Shown here: piece after piece, positions 1-8,669 of the stretch
Layout: every line of letters starts with the position of its first letter
How positions within the stretch are numbered: position 1 is the stretch's first letter
Source of the DNA: an uncultured Marivita sp.
GTDB lineage: Bacteria; Pseudomonadota; Alphaproteobacteria; Rhodobacterales; Rhodobacteraceae
Assembly (NCBI RefSeq): GCF_947488135.1
Contig: NZ_CANKYW010000001.1
Coordinates: 248,001-312,000 of the forward strand
Direction of reading: 5' to 3'
DNA: 64,000 bases
The notes under the pieces: model-generated
Database searches by the model: none
Seen by the model: the letters and a program-made list of their open reading frames with translations, nothing else
Told to the model about the DNA's origin: nothing
Program-made: the position numbers and the translations under genes

Positions 1-13
1 GCGGCCTCGGACG

Positions 14-29
14 GGCAAAAGGTTTTGCC
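14..29 (-). terminator. Short hairpin downstream of ileS, possible terminator
   Basis: Perfect inverted repeat GGCAAAA-GG-TTTTGCC lying about 47 bases beyond the ileS stop codon. There is no clear T run after it on the minus strand, so a terminator role is only a guess. The rest of the 1-75 stretch shows no convincing gene. Confidence 0.3.
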
Positions 30-75
30 GACCCCACGCTGATGCGCGAGGTCAAGGAGGACATTCGCGATCTCT

Positions 76-3075
76 TTATCCGAGCGCGTCATTACAGCGT
101 TTGCACGTGCCCGGATGCTGGTGCTGACCGACATCGGGCAGGATCTTCCAGCAGCGCTGACACTTTTCGCCGTCGGCCTTTTCGAACACCACGCCGACAC
201 CGGCCACTTCTGGCAGGCGGAACGCCTCGGTCGGGGCCGGGTCGCCGGTCAGGGTGATCGCCGAGGTGATGCAGATGTCGTCGAAATTGACCGACTTCAG
301 CGCGTCGAGCATCTCGGCATCGTCGATATGCACCACCGGAGCGGCCTCCAGCGACGCACCGATCACCTTGTCCGTCCGCTGCACCTCAAGCGCAGCCGTC
401 ACAGCCCGGCGGGCGCGGCGCACCTTGGCCCATTTCGCAGCAAGCGCCTCGTCGCGCCACGCGGCAGGCGTTTCCGGGATGTCCTGCAAATGCACCGACG
501 ACTCCTCTCCGGGGAAACGGTCGAGCCAGACGTCCTCCATCGTGAACACCAGCACCGGGGCAAGCCACGTCGTCAGGCGATGGAACAGGATGTCCATGAC
601 TGTGCGTGCCGCCTTGCGACGAGGTGTATCGCCGTCGCAATACAGGGCGTCCTTGCGGATGTCGAAGTAGAAGGCCGACAACTCCACGGTGCAGAAGTTG
701 AACAATTGCTGGAACACGCCCTGGAAATCGTAGGCGTCATAGCCTGTGCGCACGACCTCGTCCAACTCCGCCAGACGGTGCAGGATGTAGCGTTCCAGTT
801 CCGGCATGTCGGCAGGCTCAATGCGGTCCGACTCTTCGAAGTGGCTCAGAGCGCCCAGCATATAGCGCATCGTGTTGCGCAGTCGGCGGTACCCGTCCGC
901 GACACCTTTGAGGATCTCCGGCCCGATGCGCAGGTCGGCGGTATAGTCGGCCTGAGCCACCCAGAGCCGCAGGATGTCGGCGCCGTATTGCTTGGTCACA
1001 TCCTCGGGGGCGACGGTGTTGCCCAAGGACTTGGACATCTTGTTGCCCTTCTCGTCGAGCGTGAACCCGTGCGTCAGCACCCCGCGATAGGGCGCGCGGC
1101 CCATCGTGCCGCAGGCTTGCAGCATCGAGCTGTGGAACCACCCGCGATGCTGGTCGGTGCCTTCGAGGTAAAGGTCGGCCAAGCCGTCCTCGGACCCGTC
1201 CTCGCGGTCGCGCAGGACGAAAGCGTGGGTAGACCCGCTATCGAACCACACATCCAGAATGTCGAACACCTGTTCCCAGTCGTCCGGGTTGTAGTCGTTG
1301 CCCAGGAACCGCTCTTTCGCACCGGGCTTGTACCATGCATCGGCACCTTCGGCCTCGAACGCCTCCAGCACGCGTTGGTTCACCGTTTCGTCGCGCAACA
1401 GGAAGTCGTCATCCGTCGGCAGCGCGCCTTTCTTGACGAAACACGTGAGCGGTACACCCCACGCACGCTGGCGGGACAGCACCCAATCGGGGCGCGCTTC
1501 GATCATCGAATAAAGCCTGTTGCGCCCGGTCTGCGGCGTCCATTTGACCAGTTGGTCGATGGAAGTCAGCGCCCGTTCGCGGATCGTTTTGCCGTAGGTG
1601 TCCTGACCGTCGCGCACCGGCTTGTCGATGGCGGCGAACCATTGCGGCGTGTTGCGGTAGATCACCGGCGCCTTGGAACGCCAGCTATGGGGATAGCTGT
1701 GGGTCATGCGACCACGGGCCAGCAGGCCACCGGCCTCGACCAGCTTGTCGATCACGGCGGTGTTGGCCTTGCCTTCCTTGCCCTTGTGATCGAGCACCTT
1801 GAGGCCCGCGAAGAACGGAACATGCGGCAGGAACTCGGATTCCTCGCCCACATTATGCGTCATCCGGTCCATCCAGCCGCGCGCGACGAAGGCGTCGAAG
1901 TCTTCCTGACCGTGGCTTGGCGCGGTGTGCACAAACCCGGTGCCTGCGTCGTCGGTCACGTGATCGCCGTCGATCATCGGCACGTCGTAGTCCCAGAAAC
2001 CGTCGGCACCTTCGAGGCCACGGAACGGATGGGCGAGGGTCATCGCGGCAAGCTGGTGCTGTGTGACATCGCCGATGCGGCGCCACATGCTGTCATCGAG
2101 CCGCGCCTTGCTCAGCACGTCCTCGGCCAGCGCGTCGGCCATGATGTAGCGGTCGCCGATGCGCGCCCAGCATTCCTCGGGGCGTCCGGTCACTTCGTAA
2201 AGCCCGTAGGCGATCTCCGGGTTATAGGCCACGGCCTTGTTGGACGGGATCGTCCAGGGCGTCGTTGTCCAGATCACCACCTTTGCGCCCTCAAAGCGCG
2301 ACGCGGCGTTCAGCTTGGCCTCGGCCGCGGCTTCGCGGACCGCGTCGGTTTCTTCCTCCTCGGCCCATTCGGCATCGGGAAGATCAAAGGAGGTGACACG
2401 GAATGGCACCCAGATCGTGTGCGACTTGTGGTCGTGATATTCGATCTCGGCCTCGGCCAGCGCGGTTTTCTCAACCGGCGACCACATCACGGGCTTGGAG
2501 CCCTGGTACAAAGTGCCGTTCATCAGGAACTTCTGGAACTCCTCCGCGATGATCCGCTCGGCGCGGTAATTCATCGTCAGGTAGGGATTGTCCCACGTCC
2601 CGGTGATGCCAAGGCGTTTGAATTCATCGCGCTGAACGTCGATCCAGCCGGCGGCGAAGTCACGGCATTCCTTGCGGAACTCGACGACGTCGACCTTGTC
2701 CTTGTCGAGACCCTTGGCGCGGTACTTCTCCTCGATCTTCCATTCGATCGGCAGGCCGTGGCAGTCCCAACCTGGGATGTAGCGCGCGTCGCGCCCCATC
2801 ATCTGCTGGCTGCGCACCACCATGTCCTTGAGGATCTTGTTGAGCGCGTGGCCGATATGCAGGTGACCGTTGGCATAAGGAGGGCCGTCATGCAGCGTGA
2901 AGGGCTTACGTTCCGCGGCCGCGTGCAAGGCCTTTTCGCGCAGGCGATCGTAGACACCGATCTTTTCCCATTTCTCAAGCCATTCGGGTTCGCGTTTGGG
3001 CAGGCCCGCGCGCATCGGAAAATCGGTTTTCGGCAGGTTCAGCGTATCTTTGTAGTCGGGTGTTTCGGCGCACAT
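76..3075 (-). CDS. ileS: Isoleucine--tRNA ligase
   Basis: Class Ia aminoacyl-tRNA synthetase that charges tRNA-Ile with isoleucine in the cytoplasm and edits misactivated valine. The 999-residue product has the HIGH signature (HIGH inside PPYANGHLHIGH, near residue 73), the KMSKS loop (KGNKMSKSLGN, about residue 690), a long CP1 editing insertion between them, and an anticodon-binding C-terminal domain. The extreme C-terminus carries two CxxC pairs (CQRC and CKRC), the zinc ribbon typical of bacterial IleS. The length is normal to slightly long for the family. The ATG at 3075 gives a full N-terminus. The gene is apparently monocistronic, with a candidate promoter at 3220-3248. Confidence 0.98.
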   Translation of the reverse strand: MCAETPDYKDTLNLPKTDFPMRAGLPKREPEWLEKWEKIGVYDRLREKALHAAAERKPFTLHDGPPYANGHLHIGHALNKILKDMVVRSQQMMGRDARYIPGWDCHGLPIEWKIEEKYRAKGLDKDKVDVVEFRKECRDFAAGWIDVQRDEFKRLGITGTWDNPYLTMNYRAERIIAEEFQKFLMNGTLYQGSKPVMWSPVEKTALAEAEIEYHDHKSHTIWVPFRVTSFDLPDAEWAEEEETDAVREAAAEAKLNAASRFEGAKVVIWTTTPWTIPSNKAVAYNPEIAYGLYEVTGRPEECWARIGDRYIMADALAEDVLSKARLDDSMWRRIGDVTQHQLAAMTLAHPFRGLEGADGFWDYDVPMIDGDHVTDDAGTGFVHTAPSHGQEDFDAFVARGWMDRMTHNVGEESEFLPHVPFFAGLKVLDHKGKEGKANTAVIDKLVEAGGLLARGRMTHSYPHSWRSKAPVIYRNTPQWFAAIDKPVRDGQDTYGKTIRERALTSIDQLVKWTPQTGRNRLYSMIEARPDWVLSRQRAWGVPLTCFVKKGALPTDDDFLLRDETVNQRVLEAFEAEGADAWYKPGAKERFLGNDYNPDDWEQVFDILDVWFDSGSTHAFVLRDREDGSEDGLADLYLEGTDQHRGWFHSSMLQACGTMGRAPYRGVLTHGFTLDEKGNKMSKSLGNTVAPEDVTKQYGADILRLWVAQADYTADLRIGPEILKGVADGYRRLRNTMRYMLGALSHFEESDRIEPADMPELERYILHRLAELDEVVRTGYDAYDFQGVFQQLFNFCTVELSAFYFDIRKDALYCDGDTPRRKAARTVMDILFHRLTTWLAPVLVFTMEDVWLDRFPGEESSVHLQDIPETPAAWRDEALAAKWAKVRRARRAVTAALEVQRTDKVIGASLEAAPVVHIDDAEMLDALKSVNFDDICITSAITLTGDPAPTEAFRLPEVAGVGVVFEKADGEKCQRCWKILPDVGQHQHPGTCKRCNDALG

Positions 3076-3504
3076 TTGGGGCGTCCTCGGGTGTTCGGAT
3101 CAGGGGAATGTGAGAGGATCGGCGCGGGTGTCCATACGCCTTGTCCCGGCGGCTCGTGGTGTCAGAGCGCCGGGCATGTAATTCGAATAATGATCGCAAC
3201 TGCAAACATCATGGGCGGGCTTATAGGGTTGCGCGCCCCATACGTCCAGAGGGGCGCGAACGGCCAATTCCCGCCCAAAACGGGCCGCCGCGATGGGAGG
3301 TTTTTCGCCGGTCGCCTGTACATCGGCGAAAGCCGCCGGAACGTGCCGAACAGTTCGGGCGAATTCGGCTGGAAATGGCCGGAATCGGCGGTTGCGGGAT
3401 TTGCCCGTGGTCCGGCCCGTGACCGTTGTCATACTGCGTTTGGTTGGCCGGCGTGCCCGATGTCTGCGGCGCGCCGTGCCTGAGCAAACGGGAAAGGACA
3501 CGTC
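3076..3504. other. Intergenic stretch upstream of ileS, no gene seen
   Basis: This 429-base gap between divergent ileS and the small membrane protein gene has overlapping open frames on both strands, but none has a convincing ribosome site, a recognisable protein or consistent coding character. It contains the candidate ileS promoter and about 140 bases of ileS leader. No T-box or other riboswitch was recognised. Confidence 0.6.
3220..3248 (-). promoter_or_regulatory. Candidate sigma70 promoter of ileS
   Basis: Read on the minus strand: -35 TGGACG at 3248-3243, a 17-base spacer, and -10 TATAAG at 3225-3220. The -10 matches 5 of 6 consensus bases and the -35 matches 4 of 6. It would start a leader of roughly 140 bases ahead of the ileS ATG. 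Nothing else in the gap scores as well by eye. Confidence 0.4.
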
Positions 3505-3792
3505 ATGTCTTACGAGTCTGACTATCGCTACCGACAGCAATCTGCCAAAGGCGCCAATCCGGGGGACCGGCTGCGTCCGATGGATCTGCCGTCATCGCAG
3601 GGATCGGGGAAGGGGCTTCTGATCGCCGCCGTCGCCATCGTGGGGTTCATCGCGTTCGTGGCGCTGATGTCCGTTGGCGGTGCACCCGAAAGCGGTGCCC
3701 CGGTGACGGACAATGGCACCACCCAAACCATCCCGAGCGATGGCACCGCCGGTGGGGCCGAGACCACGCCCGCTCCGGCCACGGGCCAGTGA
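3505..3792 (+). CDS. Small single-pass membrane protein, function unknown
   Basis: A 95-residue protein with a polar N-terminus, one hydrophobic helix at about residues 38-56 (LLIAAVAIVGFIAFVALMSV), and a C-terminal tail rich in Gly, Thr, Pro and Ala that is probably disordered and periplasmic. There is no cysteine lipobox. The start is supported by an AAAGGA ribosome site 7-8 bases before the ATG. It stands alone, converging on the VIT transporter gene with a strong hairpin between them. I do not recognise a family; small proteins of this build are common and uncharacterised in Rhodobacterales. Confidence 0.7.
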   Translation: MSYESDYRYRQQSAKGANPGDRLRPMDLPSSQGSGKGLLIAAVAIVGFIAFVALMSVGGAPESGAPVTDNGTTQTIPSDGTAGGAETTPAPATGQ

Positions 3793-3815
3793 TCCGATAG
3801 GCGCTGACTGACGAC

Positions 3816-3842
3816 ACCGCCCGGCCCGAACGGTCGGGCGGT
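3816..3842. terminator. Bidirectional terminator-like hairpin
   Basis: Arms ACCGCCCG (3816-3823) and CGGGCGGT (3835-3842) pair perfectly, and a short inner CCG/CGG stem can extend the structure. It sits exactly between two convergent genes, touching the stop codon of the VIT gene, so it can serve both. It has no long T run. Confidence 0.55.
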
Positions 3843-4565
3843 TCAGACGTTGAACAGGGTGCCGACGAAATAAGCGATGGCCGCCGCTGTTCCGCCTATG
3901 AGGAGAGTCTCGAGCCCGGATCTCCACCACGGGGCCAAGGACCATTTCGATTTATACGCCCCGATGGCGAAAAAGGTCACGAGTGTCGCGATGGTGGACA
4001 GGCGGAACGCGTCCTCCATGCCGAACAGAAACGGCAGCAGCGGGATCATCCCCGCCGCTAGAAAGGCCAGGAACGTGGCCCAGGCCGCGCGGAAGGGGTG
4101 GGGATCGACCGAGGCCAGACCGTATTCTCCTTCGAGCATCAGTTGCACCCATTGTTCGTGGTTTTGCGAGATCTGCTCGACCGCGCCGTCGAGCGCGTCG
4201 CCCGAAAGACCTTTGCGCCGCAGGATCTCGCGCAGCTCGCGACGTTCGCCCTCGGGGTACTTGCGAATGTGGCCTTCTTCGATCTGGCGCAGACGGCGGG
4301 CATCGTCGAGTTCGGCCTTCGTGCCGGAGTAATTGCCGGCCGCCATGGAAAACCCGTCGGCCAGCACGTTGGCGATGCCAAGCGCGATGATGACCCAAGG
4401 CGACAGACCCGCACCCGCAACGCCCGCGACGATGGCGAAGGTGGTGACCGAACCGTCGATGGCGCCGTAGACGATATCGCGCAGGTAGCCGCGCCCGGCG
4501 GGGGCGTCGATGCGGGCCTCGATTTCGGCCTGGCTGTGGCCGTGATCGCCGGGAGATGCTTCCAT
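3843..4565 (-). CDS. VIT1/CCC1-family membrane transporter (Fe2+/Mn2+ type)
   Basis: Integral membrane protein of 240 residues in the VIT1/CCC1 family, whose studied members export iron or manganese from the cytoplasm in exchange for protons. After a soluble N-terminus comes the characteristic first helix region (RDIVYGAIDGSVTTFAIVAG, about residues 30-49) and a second with ADGFSMAAGNY. A charged cytoplasmic segment rich in Glu and His follows (about residues 82-140; in plant VIT1 the matching part binds metal), then three further hydrophobic helices. The length is usual for bacterial members. Substrate specificity cannot be read from the sequence. No metal regulator lies beside it. It converges with the small membrane protein gene. 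Confidence 0.9.
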   Translation of the reverse strand: MEASPGDHGHSQAEIEARIDAPAGRGYLRDIVYGAIDGSVTTFAIVAGVAGAGLSPWVIIALGIANVLADGFSMAAGNYSGTKAELDDARRLRQIEEGHIRKYPEGERRELREILRRKGLSGDALDGAVEQISQNHEQWVQLMLEGEYGLASVDPHPFRAAWATFLAFLAAGMIPLLPFLFGMEDAFRLSTIATLVTFFAIGAYKSKWSLAPWWRSGLETLLIGGTAAAIAYFVGTLFNV

Positions 4566-4623
4566 ATCGCCTACCTTGCCGGCCTCGGTGACACGTTCGC
4601 CATGCGCTGGATCAAATGCGGCT

Positions 4624-5631
4624 TCACCGCGCCCTCTGGGGGATCAGACCGCTGAGCGATGTCTTCACGATCGAACGGACCGACGGGCGCTTGCCCTTGG
4701 CGAAGGGCAGGGGACGGCACACCTCGATCGCGGCAACGCCGACACGCGCGGTCAGTGCGCCGTTGACCAGACCCTCGCCGAACCGGCGCGACAGTTTGCC
4801 AAGGATTGACCCGCCAAGGATCGGTTCCAGCATGTCATCCCCAACCGCGACCGCGCCCGTGGCCACGAGATGCGACAGCACCGCGCGTGTCAGACGCCAG
4901 CTTCCCAACGTTCCGGAGCGCCCGCCGTAAATCTCGGCGATGCGGCGGATCATGCGGATGTTTGAGCCAAGTGCCGCCACCACGTCCGCCAGGGCCAGAG
5001 GCACCAGCGCGGTCACGGTCGCGACCTGCCGCGCGGCGGCCTCGACCTCGCGACGGGCAGCGGCATCGAGAGGGCCGAGCAATTCGTGATCGGCCAGCGC
5101 GATCAGGGCGGAGGCGTCGAACATATCGGCCTCGCGATCCTTCAGCCGGTCGCGGCCCCACTTGGTGTCGTCGCGCCCGCTGTAGAGCGCGGAGAGATCC
5201 TTGACCACGGCGCGGGCGGCAGTCTGGTCTTCGCTTACCAATGCGGCGTCGGCGGCGTGCTGGATCTTGTCGATCCGGCCAAGACGGGCGAAGGCCGACA
5301 GTTCCTTGACGATGATCATCAGCACAACCAACAGAAATAGCGCGAACAGCGCGGCCACCGCATACCCCAGGTAAAGGTTCTGATTGACGAGGTTCGTCAC
5401 GAAGTTCCACGCCGCGACCGAGGCCACCGTGGTGATCAGGGCAAAAAGCAGCGACCAGAACCACCGCGCCAGACGCGACACCGGGCGCGCGGCAAGGGCG
5501 GCCGCGGTCGCCATCGCCTGACCCTGCGGGCCGGGCTCAAGCGTGTCGGGCACCGGCGGCGCTTCGGCAGGTGTGGGCGCGGGGGCGTCGTCGTCCAGAT
5601 CGAACAGGACCGGGCCTTTGGCTTTGGTCAT
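4624..5631 (-). CDS. YcjF-type inner membrane protein (TIGR01620/DUF697)
   Basis: 335-residue membrane protein of the YcjF family. The first 50 residues are Pro- and Asp-rich and cytoplasmic; two hydrophobic helices follow at about 55-80 and 88-112; the C-terminal half carries the DUF697-like domain with the ALADVVAALGSNIRMI segment. It is the last gene of a three-gene operon with the GNAT and YcjX genes (all joined by 4-base ATGA overlaps), the same ycjX-ycjF partnership known from E. coli, where the pair is linked to envelope stress. The molecular role is not established. Family assignment is firm; function is not. Confidence 0.85.
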   Translation of the reverse strand: MTKAKGPVLFDLDDDAPAPTPAEAPPVPDTLEPGPQGQAMATAAALAARPVSRLARWFWSLLFALITTVASVAAWNFVTNLVNQNLYLGYAVAALFALFLLVVLMIIVKELSAFARLGRIDKIQHAADAALVSEDQTAARAVVKDLSALYSGRDDTKWGRDRLKDREADMFDASALIALADHELLGPLDAAARREVEAAARQVATVTALVPLALADVVAALGSNIRMIRRIAEIYGGRSGTLGSWRLTRAVLSHLVATGAVAVGDDMLEPILGGSILGKLSRRFGEGLVNGALTARVGVAAIEVCRPLPFAKGKRPSVRSIVKTSLSGLIPQRAR

Positions 5632-6071
5632 GAGGGCGTCCTTTGCCAGTGGTAGCGGATGTCGGGGAGGCCTTCGTCATTGCCCGACCCATCCGTGTGC
5701 TCGACCGGCGCGAAACCGTGGCGTTCGTAAAACGCCTGCGCACGCGTGTTGGCCTGGAAGGTCCAGAGGGTCAGGTGATCTTCGTGCTCCATCGCGCTGG
5801 CCAAGAGTACCGAGCCGATGCCCTGACCGCGCGCCTCCGGGTCGATATAAAGCGCATGGATGTCGTCACCGTCGCGGGCGATGAAGCCCAGAACGTCTTC
5901 GGCGGTTTCGGACACCGTGACCCAGCCGCGATCCACCATCATGTCGGCAAAGGCGATATCCTCGGCCCGGGTGTGCACGCGCGGCATCCACGGGGTTTCG
6001 TCGATCCACGCGGACAGGATCGCGCCGACACGGCCGGCATCGAGCGGATTGGCAGGGCGCAGAACGGTCAC
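5628..6071 (-). CDS. GNAT-family N-acetyltransferase
   Basis: 147-residue single-domain GNAT protein. The acetyl-CoA binding motif A is visible as LYIDPEARGQGIGSVLL (about residues 94-110), with the R/QGxGxG/A pattern, and the C-terminal beta strand ends with AFYERHGFAPV, typical of the fold. It overlaps the YcjX gene upstream and the YcjF gene downstream by four bases each, so the three are translated together. The acceptor substrate is unknown; GNAT proteins acetylate amino groups on small molecules, antibiotics or protein N-termini, and nothing here separates these. Confidence 0.85.
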   Translation of the reverse strand: MTVLRPANPLDAGRVGAILSAWIDETPWMPRVHTRAEDIAFADMMVDRGWVTVSETAEDVLGFIARDGDDIHALYIDPEARGQGIGSVLLASAMEHEDHLTLWTFQANTRAQAFYERHGFAPVEHTDGSGNDEGLPDIRYHWQRTPS

Positions 6072-7483
6072 AGCCGGTCCCCGATCAGGAACTGGGCCGC
6101 GCGATCAAGGCGGATATGCGGCGGGCCCTCGCCCGGTTTCAGGCTGAGTTTCGCAGGGGCGAAGCGCATGATCTGGTAATCCTGATCCAGCCAGGCCTCG
6201 GCCCCGTCGCGGGCGGGCCCTAGCAGGTGAGTGGGATCCTGCGGCAGTTCTCCGGGGTAGAAAGCGGCCTGTTTGCCACTGTCGAGAAGCGTTCCGCGCA
6301 CGCAGGCCAGTTCTGTCCCGTTGTGCGGGCGCATTTCCTCGACCGTGGCGCGCAGGGAGGCGATGGACATGGCGGCGGTCTTGGCGCCTGCGAATTGCGC
6401 GCGGTCACGGGCCTCGCGGGTCAACGCCTCCATGATCGCGGTCAGCCGGCCGTGTTGCGTATGGTGCAAATGGTCGGCCTTGGTCGCAGCGAACAGTATT
6501 TTCTCGACCCGCTTGCCCAGAAGGAGCTGGGTCAAAAAGGCGTTCTGGCCGGGGCGAAACGCGCTCAGAATATCGGACATCGCCTGGCGCATATCCTCGA
6601 CCGCTTGCGGGCCTGCATGGATCGCACCCAAGGCATCGACCAGCACGACCTGTCGGTCGATCTTGGCGAAATGATCGCGGAAGAAAGGTTTGACGACCTG
6701 GGATTTGTAGGCCTCGAACCGGCGCTCCATCTCGCGGATGAGGGACTTGCGCGGCGGGCTGGCCTGCGGCGGCAAGGGTGCGAAGGTCAGAACCGGGCTG
6801 CCCGCCAAATCGCCGGGCAACAGGAAACGTCCGGGCGTGCAGTCGGAAAACCCGGCCTGCCGGGCGGCGGTCAGATAGGCGGTGAAGCTGGCGGCCAGCT
6901 TCTGAGCACGCGGTTCGTCCAGCGGCGCCGTCGCGTCCTCGGATCGCGCGAGCGCGATATAGCCCTGCGCGGCCTCACGGGTTTCGATGCGCTTAAGGGT
7001 TTCTTCAGACCATTGGGCGTAGGTTTTCTCGAGTAAGCCAAGATCGAGCAGCCATTCACCGGGATAGTCCACAATGTCGAGATGTATGGTTCGCGGGCCC
7101 TGAAGCCCGGACAAAAGGCCGGAGGGCCGCACCTTGAGCGATAGGCGCAGTTCACTGATGGTGCGCGTGCTGTCGGGCCAGCGCGGGTCGCGTGCGGTCA
7201 GGTCGCCCAGATGCGATTCGTAGTCGAAGCGCGGCAGCGTGTCGTCGGGCTGTGGTTGCAGGTAGGCTGACAGGATACGCCCTTCGCTTTGGGCCAGAAG
7301 CCCCGGCATCCGGCCGCGATCCATCAGGTTCGCCACCAGCGACGTGATGAACACGGTCTTGCCCGACCGCGCCAAGCCGGTCACACCAAGGCGGATCACG
7401 GGTTCGAAAAACGTCCCCGACACGGTGTCGGTGACGTTCTCGATGCCGCGGGTCAGGGTGTCGGCGATGGTAGAAATGACCAA
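6068..7483 (-). CDS. YcjX-family P-loop GTPase-like protein (DUF463)
   Basis: 471-residue YcjX/DUF463 protein, a large P-loop NTPase. The Walker A motif is GLARSGKT at residues 36-43, and a DYPGEW motif near residue 140 occupies the switch/Walker B region typical of this family. VDALGAIHAG and the NKAD-like element ATKADHLH (about 352-359) complete the nucleotide site. It leads a three-gene operon (YcjX, GNAT, YcjF) and is divergent from truA. Homologues are stress-induced in enterobacteria, and structural work shows GTP binding; the cellular task is unknown. Length and motifs are those of intact family members. Confidence 0.88.
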   Translation of the reverse strand: MVISTIADTLTRGIENVTDTVSGTFFEPVIRLGVTGLARSGKTVFITSLVANLMDRGRMPGLLAQSEGRILSAYLQPQPDDTLPRFDYESHLGDLTARDPRWPDSTRTISELRLSLKVRPSGLLSGLQGPRTIHLDIVDYPGEWLLDLGLLEKTYAQWSEETLKRIETREAAQGYIALARSEDATAPLDEPRAQKLAASFTAYLTAARQAGFSDCTPGRFLLPGDLAGSPVLTFAPLPPQASPPRKSLIREMERRFEAYKSQVVKPFFRDHFAKIDRQVVLVDALGAIHAGPQAVEDMRQAMSDILSAFRPGQNAFLTQLLLGKRVEKILFAATKADHLHHTQHGRLTAIMEALTREARDRAQFAGAKTAAMSIASLRATVEEMRPHNGTELACVRGTLLDSGKQAAFYPGELPQDPTHLLGPARDGAEAWLDQDYQIMRFAPAKLSLKPGEGPPHIRLDRAAQFLIGDRL

Positions 7484-7594
7484 GGGCGGCCTCTTTTCAT
7501 TGCAGTGGCCCCACAGATAAAGCCGGAGGTTCCATGTTACCAGTGCCGCGCAAGGGGGATTGTTCGGCGCAAATCGTCAGGCTAAGCGGGGCGC

Positions 7595-8365
7595 ATGCCC
7601 AGATATGCCCTGAAAGTCGAATATGATGGTGCGCCCTTTGCCGGATGGCAGCGGCAAGCGGACCAGCAGTCGGTCCAGGGCGCGATCGAGGCGGCGCTGT
7701 CGAAGCTGGAGCCGGGGGCGCATACGATTGCCGCCGCCGGGCGGACCGATGCGGGGGTCCATGCGCGCGGTCAGGTCTGCCACTGTGATCTGGTCAAGGA
7801 CTGGTCGCCGTTCCGATTGTCAGAGGCATTGAATTATCACTTGAAGCCCTTGCCGGTGGCGGTTGTCGACGCGGCAGAGGTGAGCGGGGACTGGCACGCG
7901 CGGTTTTCGGCGGTCGAGCGGCGCTACCTGTTCCGGCTGGTCAGCCGTCGCGCGCCGCTGACGCTGGAGGCGGGGCAGGTCTGGCAGGTGAAAAATCCTC
8001 TGGCACTGGAGCCGATGCAGGACGCGGCGACGTCCCTGATCGGCAAACACGACTTCACCACCTTCCGGTCGACCCTGTGCCAGGCGGCCTCTCCGGTGAA
8101 AACGCTGAATGCGCTGGATATCCGAGAGGTGGAGACTGATTGGGGTACCGAATTCCAGTTCCGCCTGCGCGCACGGTCGTTCCTGCACAACCAGGTGCGC
8201 AGTTTCGTGGGAACGCTGGAACGCGTCGGTGCAGGGGCGTGGGCACCTGAGGACGTGCGCGAGGCGCTCGAGGCGCGGGACCGTGCGGCCTGTGGCCCGG
8301 TCTCACCTCCGCAGGGGCTGTATTTGATGGGTGTCGGATATCCGGAGGATCCGTTTCGCGGCTGA
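7595..8365 (+). CDS. truA: tRNA pseudouridine(38-40) synthase TruA
   Basis: Converts uridines 38, 39 and 40 in the anticodon arm of many tRNAs to pseudouridine. The 256-residue protein has the N-terminal [16 protein letters not shown] segment and the catalytic motif [14 protein letters not shown] with the nucleophilic Asp at residue 52. The C-terminal half has the second TruA domain, including [13 protein letters not shown]. Length is normal. The ATG at 7595 gives the canonical [12 protein letters not shown] beginning. It is divergent from ycjX and followed by the hairpin-rich repeat at 8401, which could end its transcript. Confidence 0.97.
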   Translation: MPRYALKVEYDGAPFAGWQRQADQQSVQGAIEAALSKLEPGAHTIAAAGRTDAGVHARGQVCHCDLVKDWSPFRLSEALNYHLKPLPVAVVDAAEVSGDWHARFSAVERRYLFRLVSRRAPLTLEAGQVWQVKNPLALEPMQDAATSLIGKHDFTTFRSTLCQAASPVKTLNALDIREVETDWGTEFQFRLRARSFLHNQVRSFVGTLERVGAGAWAPEDVREALEARDRAACGPVSPPQGLYLMGVGYPEDPFRG

Positions 8366-8669
8366 CGGGTCTTGCGCTGCGCGGGGCGCATCGCCGAGGC
8401 GCAGATTTTTGGAAAAATCTGCTTGGGGCTCTGCCCCAAACCCCGGAAGTATTTGGAAAAAGAAGAAGATTGGGGATTGCTTTTCGGGTTGGTTTGAAAG
8501 TAAGCGGATCTCATGACAATGTTGACCAACATCCGACGAGACATCTGATCTTGCCCTGCCGCCCCTGATTGTGGGCGATCCGTCACCTTTTGTCTGAATT
8601 CACCATCCTTTCCGTTGACTTGGCCCGCGCCGCTTGGCACGGCTTGGGCTTCTTGAAATGAGGTTTCCT
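8366..8669. other. Intergenic region between truA and argD
   Basis: No gene seen in these 304 bases. The first part holds the two-hairpin repeat (8401-8468). At 8519-8532 there is a short inverted repeat ATGTTG-AC-CAACAT that could be a protein site upstream of argD. A TTGACT at about 8613 could be a -35 element, but no good -10 sits at the right distance. Confidence 0.5.
8401..8468. repeat. Rhodobacterales-type intergenic hairpin repeat, copy 1
   Basis: Two perfect hairpins in tandem: GCAGATTTTT-GG-AAAAATCTGC (8401-8422) and TTGGGGC-TCT-GCCCCAA (8423-8439), followed by CCGGAAGTATTTGGAAAAAG and a purine run. The same order (hairpins, then a CCG-AG-TAT/C-TTGGA-GAAGA block) recurs at 12900-12997. 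From memory, this tail is widespread in intergenic regions of Rhodobacterales. The hairpins could also terminate truA. Confidence 0.7.

Noticed and set aside
42-257. Plus-strand open frame at the window start (begins MREVKEDIRDLFIR)
   Set aside because: The first few residues look protein-like, but it soon runs antisense into ileS with low-complexity Arg/Ser sequence and has no family match; treated as chance.
115-3483. A 1,122-codon open frame on the plus strand across ileS
   Set aside because: It is the antisense shadow of ileS in GC-rich DNA; the translation is rich in Arg, Gly and His, shows no domain, and ileS on the other strand is certain.
3100-3540. 146-codon minus-strand frame upstream of ileS
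   Set aside because: No ribosome site, atypical composition, and it overlaps the start of a better supported gene on the other strand.
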